A DNA stretch of 7,895 nt from Anaerolineales bacterium. Its GTDB lineage: Bacteria; Chloroflexota; Anaerolineae; Anaerolineales; Villigracilaceae. The stretch is from NCBI GenBank assembly GCA_028689195.1, contig JAQTWR010000110.1, forward strand, positions 1 through 7,895, given 5' to 3'. Shown in pieces: positions 5,450 through 7,895 of this stretch. Under the pieces are notes generated by a model. The model did not search any database. It was given only the letters and a program-made list of their open reading frames with translations, and was not told the origin of the DNA. Every line of letters begins with the position of its first letter. Within the stretch, counting starts at the first letter, position 1. The position numbers were made by a program, and so were the translations under genes.

Positions 5450-6352
5450 ATGAATCACTTCCCCCCACCCAAACGGCTCGGCTTGATTGTGCATGGCGCG
5501 ATTATTTTTGTATTGGCGATCATTGCTGCGATTTCGTTTATCAATTTGACGCGCGTCGAAGTAGGCTCGATATTTCTCATCGCGCTATTGACCTTGCTCG
5601 CGTCGTTTGCGCCGATCCCATTTTTTGCGTACCGCGTTTATTCGCTTTGGCGCGCCGATTATCGCCTCGACCGCAACAGCCTCGCCATCAATTGGGGGTT
5701 GCGCGTCGAAGATATTCCGCTCAGCGATATTGAATTTGTCCGCTCGGCGAATGATTTATCCGTTCCGCTTAAACTGCCGCCGCTTCCTATTGTTGGCGGA
5801 TTGCTTGGCGCGCGCCGACATCCCGATCTTGGCATGGTGGAATTTCTCGCTTCGGACGGAAAAAAACTTTTGCTGGTGGCGACCGCAAAGCGCGTGTTTG
5901 TCATATCGCCTGAAAACCCAATCGAGTTTACGCAAACTTTCGCGCGCGCAACCGAGTTGGGAAGTTTGACTCCCGCCGAATCGAAATCGGTTTATCCGTC
6001 CTTCGTTGTGACGCAAGCGTGGCAGAGCGGAATGGCGCGCTATCTTTGGCTGACCGCGCTGTTTCTCAACCTCGGTCTGTTCATTTGGGCGAGTTTGATT
6101 ATTCCCACCACGCCGCGCGTCGCGCTGGGTCCGCAATTCATTGGCAGCCAAATCGAAACCGTCCCTTCCTCGCAGTTGATTATTTTTCCGCTGGCGAGTT
6201 TGTTGCTCACCGTCACAGGCTGGATTGCGGGGTTATATTTCTATCGCTGGGAGAAAGAGCGCGCGCTGGCGTTCATCCTGTGGGGGTCGAGTATGCTCAC
6301 GGGACTGCTGTTTTTGCTGGCGGTGTTATTCATTATTACGACGCCGGTGTAA
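5450..6352 (+). CDS. Membrane protein with bacterial PH-like domain
   Basis: This 300-residue integral membrane protein has two N-terminal helices (about 11-33 and 38-63). A soluble segment of about 64-170 reads like a bacterial PH domain (YRLDRNSLAINWGLRVEDIPLSDIEFVRS, then MVEFLASDGKKLLLVATAKRVFVISPENPIEF): a string of short beta strands ending in an amphipathic helix (FTQTFARATEL). Three C-terminal helices follow at about 197-219, 242-265 and 272-297. Such domains usually bind lipids or proteins at the inner membrane face; no catalytic residues are seen. The ATG at 5450 (MNHFPPPKR) has no Shine-Dalgarno and follows a heptamer array. It lies 48 nt after the aminotransferase stop and 45 nt before DUF92, all on one strand, so a shared transcript is likely. 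PH-domain identity is by pattern; function is unknown. Confidence 0.75.
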   Translation: MNHFPPPKRLGLIVHGAIIFVLAIIAAISFINLTRVEVGSIFLIALLTLLASFAPIPFFAYRVYSLWRADYRLDRNSLAINWGLRVEDIPLSDIEFVRSANDLSVPLKLPPLPIVGGLLGARRHPDLGMVEFLASDGKKLLLVATAKRVFVISPENPIEFTQTFARATELGSLTPAESKSVYPSFVVTQAWQSGMARYLWLTALFLNLGLFIWASLIIPTTPRVALGPQFIGSQIETVPSSQLIIFPLASLLLTVTGWIAGLYFYRWEKERALAFILWGSSMLTGLLFLLAVLFIITTPV

Positions 6353-6354
6353 AG

Positions 6355-6389
6355 GTCGAAAGTCAAAAGTCTGACCTTTGACTTTCGAC
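6355..6389. repeat. Heptamer-built perfect hairpin between PH and DUF92 genes
   Basis: Two 13-nt perfect arms (GTCGAAAGTCAAA 6355-6367; TTTGACTTTCGAC 6377-6389) enclose a 9-nt centre that itself holds GTC-T-GAC. The same 35 nt divide into exactly five 7-nt units, among them GTCGAAA (6355), GTCAAAA (6362) and CTTTGAC (6376). It begins 3 nt after the PH-gene stop and ends 8 nt before the DUF92 ATG. There is no trailing T-run, so it is not a clear terminator. It may affect mRNA stability or translation of DUF92. Confidence 0.7.
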
Positions 6390-6397
6390 AATTCATT

Positions 6398-7210
6398 ATG
6401 CAACTACTCATTGGATTTTTCCTCGCAATCATCATCGCGTACGCGGCGTATCGCGCGCATAGTTTGAACGTCAGCGGAGCGTTCGCCGCCGCCTTCACAG
6501 GGACGATCATCTTCGGCGTTGGCGGATGGCAATGGGCGGTTTTGCTGCTTACGTTTTTTATTACGTCTTCTGCATTGAGCCGCGCTTTCAAAAAGCAGAA
6601 GCAAAATCTCGATGAAAAGTTTTCAAAAGGACACGAACGCGACGCGGGTCAAGTTTTCGGCAACGGCGGAGTAGCCACCTTCTTCGCCGCGTTGCATTTC
6701 TTCCTCCCCGATTCTCCCCTGCCGTGGATAGGATTCGCCGCCGCGCTTGCCGCGGTCAACGCCGATACGTGGGCGACGGAACTCGGCGTGCTGAATCCGC
6801 ATCCGCCGCGCATGATTACAAATCCAGCAAAAGTTGTTGAAAAAGGAACATCCGGCGGAATATCGCTTTACGGCACGCTCGCATCTTTATTTGGCTCGGC
6901 ATTAATTGGATTGCTCGCCGCGACGCTTACTCCGCAAATTACGAGTTACGAGTTGCGACTTACGAATTACTTTTTACTAATCGTTTTTTCCGGCTTCGCC
7001 GGCTCGCTCTTTGACTCTCTTCTCGGCGGAACGGTACAAGCCATGTACTTCTGCCCCAAAGATAATAAAGAAACCGAAAAATATCCGCTGCACACCTGCG
7101 GCGCAGAAACCGTTCACATCCGCGGCTGGAAGTGGCTCGATAACGACTGGGTCAATTTTGCGTGCAGCGCGTTTGGGGTTATGATTGCGTTGATTGTAAG
7201 AGCGCTATAA
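6398..7210 (+). CDS. DUF92 (TMEM19/VTE6-like) integral membrane protein
   Basis: This 270-residue protein has several membrane helices (about 2-18, 26-42, 46-62, 92-103, 109-121, 157-178, 192-209 and 252-268). DUF92 marks are GHERDAGQVFGNGGVATFFA (78-97), NADTWATELG (121-130), PRMIT..KVVEKGTSGGISLYG (138-159) and GSLFDSLLGGTVQ (202-214). The Asp-containing motifs (D123, D206) are the likely functional core. In plants the family member VTE6 is a phytyl-phosphate kinase, so a CTP-dependent polyprenyl-phosphate kinase activity is a reasonable guess but unproven here. The ATG at 6398 lacks a Shine-Dalgarno and follows a hairpin. One oddity: residues 181-194 are encoded by six 7-nt repeat units, an in-frame insertion just before the conserved GSLFDSLLG segment. 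Its stop codon overlaps the TATAAT of the downstream toxin gene. Confidence 0.85.
   Translation: MQLLIGFFLAIIIAYAAYRAHSLNVSGAFAAAFTGTIIFGVGGWQWAVLLLTFFITSSALSRAFKKQKQNLDEKFSKGHERDAGQVFGNGGVATFFAALHFFLPDSPLPWIGFAAALAAVNADTWATELGVLNPHPPRMITNPAKVVEKGTSGGISLYGTLASLFGSALIGLLAATLTPQITSYELRLTNYFLLIVFSGFAGSLFDSLLGGTVQAMYFCPKDNKETEKYPLHTCGAETVHIRGWKWLDNDWVNFACSAFGVMIALIVRAL
6939..6980 (+). repeat. Six-unit heptamer array inside DUF92, frame-neutral
   Basis: Six consecutive 7-nt units start with TTACGAG twice (6939, 6946) and continue with variants such as TTGCGAC (6953) and TTACGAA (6960). The last two, from 6967 and 6974, keep only the TTACT core. The total of 42 nt is exactly 14 codons and encodes residues 181-194 without shifting the frame. 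It lies in a loop or helix edge between membrane segments. Confidence 0.65.
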
Positions 7211-7211
7211 T
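7206..7211 (+). promoter_or_regulatory. Consensus -10 (TATAAT) for the toxin-antitoxin pair
   Basis: A perfect TATAAT overlaps the DUF92 stop codon (7208-7210). Ten bases separate it from the ATG at 7222, which predicts a leader of only about 3 nt. No good -35 is seen; candidates such as TTGCGT (7185-7190) are 15 nt away. It would give the toxin-antitoxin pair its own, nearly leaderless transcript. Confidence 0.45.
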
Positions 7212-7221
7212 TAAACTCGCT

Positions 7222-7581
7222 ATGAGAATTGCGGTTGACACATCTGCCATCATTGCGGTCATTGCCGACGAACCCGAACGAGCCAGATTAATTGAAATTA
7301 CAAAAGGCTCAACTGTTGTCGCGCCTCCGTCTGTAAAATGGGAAATTGGCAACGCTTTTTCGGCGATGATGAAGAAAGCGCGCATTAATCTTGAACAAGA
7401 TATCGAAGCCATCGAGATTAATTTGAAAGACGCCATGCAATTGGCGGGCAAATATGATATATACGCCTATGACGCTTATATTCTTCAGTGCGCCATTGAG
7501 CATAATATTCCGCTGATTACATTGGATAAAAAACTTGCGGAAATCGCAAAAAAGGCAGGCGTGCAAGTGATAGAGGCGTAA
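7222..7581 (+). CDS. PIN-domain (VapC-like) toxin ribonuclease
   Basis: This 119-residue protein has the usual size of a PIN-domain toxin, a Mg2+-dependent endoribonuclease that blocks translation by cutting RNA. The acidic residues expected of the family are present: D6 in AVDTSAI, E41 in KWEIGNAF, D84 in AYDAYILQCA and D102 in ITLDKKL. The start is the ATG at 7222 (MRIAVDTSAI), which puts the first Asp at its usual place; an in-frame ATG at 7162 lies inside DUF92 and is rejected. No Shine-Dalgarno is present and a TATAAT stands 10 nt upstream. The partner antitoxin follows after 2 nt. The order is toxin first, opposite to typical vapBC. No catalytic residue is missing, so the toxin is probably active; its target RNA cannot be told. 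Confidence 0.88.
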   Translation: MRIAVDTSAIIAVIADEPERARLIEITKGSTVVAPPSVKWEIGNAFSAMMKKARINLEQDIEAIEINLKDAMQLAGKYDIYAYDAYILQCAIEHNIPLITLDKKLAEIAKKAGVQVIEA

Positions 7582-7583
7582 CC

Positions 7584-7811
7584 ATGATGATATATTCTTC
7601 TTCAGAAGTTCAGAAACAGTTTTCAGTTCTGCTCAAAAAAGCGTTGAGCGAAGGTCAACTCTGGTTTAGAACCAATGATGGACAAGTCTTCATCATTCGC
7701 CCTGTTGTTCCAGCCAGAGAATCGCCATTTCAAGTTCGCAGCATAAAATTGAATATAACAAGGTCAGATATTCTCGAAGCAGTCCATGAAAGCAGAACGC
7801 GATACTCATAA
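7584..7811 (+). CDS. Phd/YefM-like antitoxin
   Basis: This 75-residue protein is the likely antitoxin of the PIN toxin 2 nt upstream. The N-terminal half (MIYSSSEVQKQFSVLLKKALSEGQLWFRTNDGQVFIIRP) follows the Phd/YefM pattern: a beta strand, a short helix with S-x-x-x-F-S-x-L-L, another strand pair ending in a hydrophobic VFIIRP, which would form the DNA-binding dimer. The C-terminal part (KLNITRSDILEAVHESRTRYS) would be the toxin-neutralising tail. Start could be ATG 7584 or 7587; AGAGG about 8 nt upstream, inside the toxin gene end, suits translational coupling. A strong terminator begins 2 nt after the stop, closing the operon. The family call is by pattern and the pairing by position. Confidence 0.78.
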   Translation: MMIYSSSEVQKQFSVLLKKALSEGQLWFRTNDGQVFIIRPVVPARESPFQVRSIKLNITRSDILEAVHESRTRYS

Positions 7812-7813
7812 AC

Positions 7814-7844
7814 AAAAGCCCTGACTTTTTGTCAGGGCTTTTTT
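7814..7844 (+). terminator. Strong intrinsic terminator after the toxin-antitoxin pair
   Basis: AAAAGCCCTGAC (7814-7825) pairs perfectly with GTCAGGGCTTTT (7831-7842) around a TTTTT loop, and a six-base T-run (7839-7844) follows. It starts 2 nt after the antitoxin stop. The A-run on the left makes it potentially bidirectional. Confidence 0.93.
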
Positions 7845-7867
7845 GAACAAATTAACCAAGGATAAAT

Positions 7868-7895
7868 ATGCCAACTTCCTCTCCCATCCTCATCA
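7868..7895 (+). CDS. Start of an unidentified gene, cut by the window edge
   Basis: An ATG at 7868 opens a frame (MPTSSPILI) that runs to the end of the window. AAGGA (7858-7862) stands 5 nt upstream as a good Shine-Dalgarno. Only nine residues are visible, so no product can be named. It lies just downstream of the strong terminator, so it needs its own promoter. None is obvious in the 23 nt between. Confidence 0.45.

Noticed and set aside
6353..6397. Intrinsic terminator after the PH-domain gene
   Set aside because: The stem is strong but has no T-run after it (the next bases are AATTCATT), so termination is not supported.
7162..7221. N-terminal extension of the PIN toxin
   Set aside because: It would be translated from DUF92 coding sequence in another frame and would move the first catalytic Asp far from the N-terminus.

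Overview
The window most likely comes from a mesophilic member of the Chloroflexota, class Anaerolineae. I infer this from the protein styles: a TPR protein with a cytoplasmic TPR, an SPF-rich linker, one membrane segment and an outer Cys-containing C-terminus, plus a bacterial PH-domain membrane protein and a DUF92 protein. Moderate GC with many GCGCGC runs, sigma70-type promoters and short dispersed repeats around and inside genes also fit. No rRNA, tRNA, CRISPR array, transposase or integrase is visible.

Layout. The left edge holds the 3' end of a probable glycosyltransferase (+, to 337). It converges on a minus-strand block across a palindrome-rich gap (338-458). The minus-strand block reads right to left: a four-helix membrane protein with a Q/P-rich tail (3922-3098), a membrane-anchored SLT-type lytic transglycosylase 13 nt downstream (3084-2449), then a separately promoted TPR membrane protein (2363-459). 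The first promoter (TTGACA-17-TAAAAT) has a perfect 14+2+14 palindrome over its -10, its spacer and part of its -35. The centre of that palindrome reads GAAC-N4-GTTC, the core of the Gram-positive LexA/SOS box. An SOS-like switch on a membrane protein plus a peptidoglycan-cleaving enzyme is the most notable regulatory arrangement here.

The divergent gap 3923-4219 (297 nt) holds that promoter/operator, an AT palindrome, an octamer-built hairpin repeat (4057-4130) and a likely leaderless promoter for the plus-strand block. That block contains a DegT/DnrJ/EryC1 PLP aminotransferase (4220-5401), a PH-domain membrane protein (5450-6352), a DUF92 membrane protein (6398-7210), and a toxin-antitoxin pair in toxin-first order (PIN/VapC-like 7222-7581, Phd/YefM-like 7584-7811). 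A strong intrinsic terminator (7814-7844) ends the block. A new reading frame with a Shine-Dalgarno sequence begins at 7868 and runs off the window.

The second notable theme is a set of short arrays with strict 7-nt periodicity. They lie inside the aminotransferase gene, across its stop codon up to the next start, between the PH and DUF92 genes as a perfect hairpin, and inside DUF92 as a frame-neutral 42-nt insertion. Four such arrays in about 2.4 kb suggest a mobile or expanding heptamer element that this genome tolerates in coding sequence. Functions are assigned from motifs read by eye; no database search was possible.
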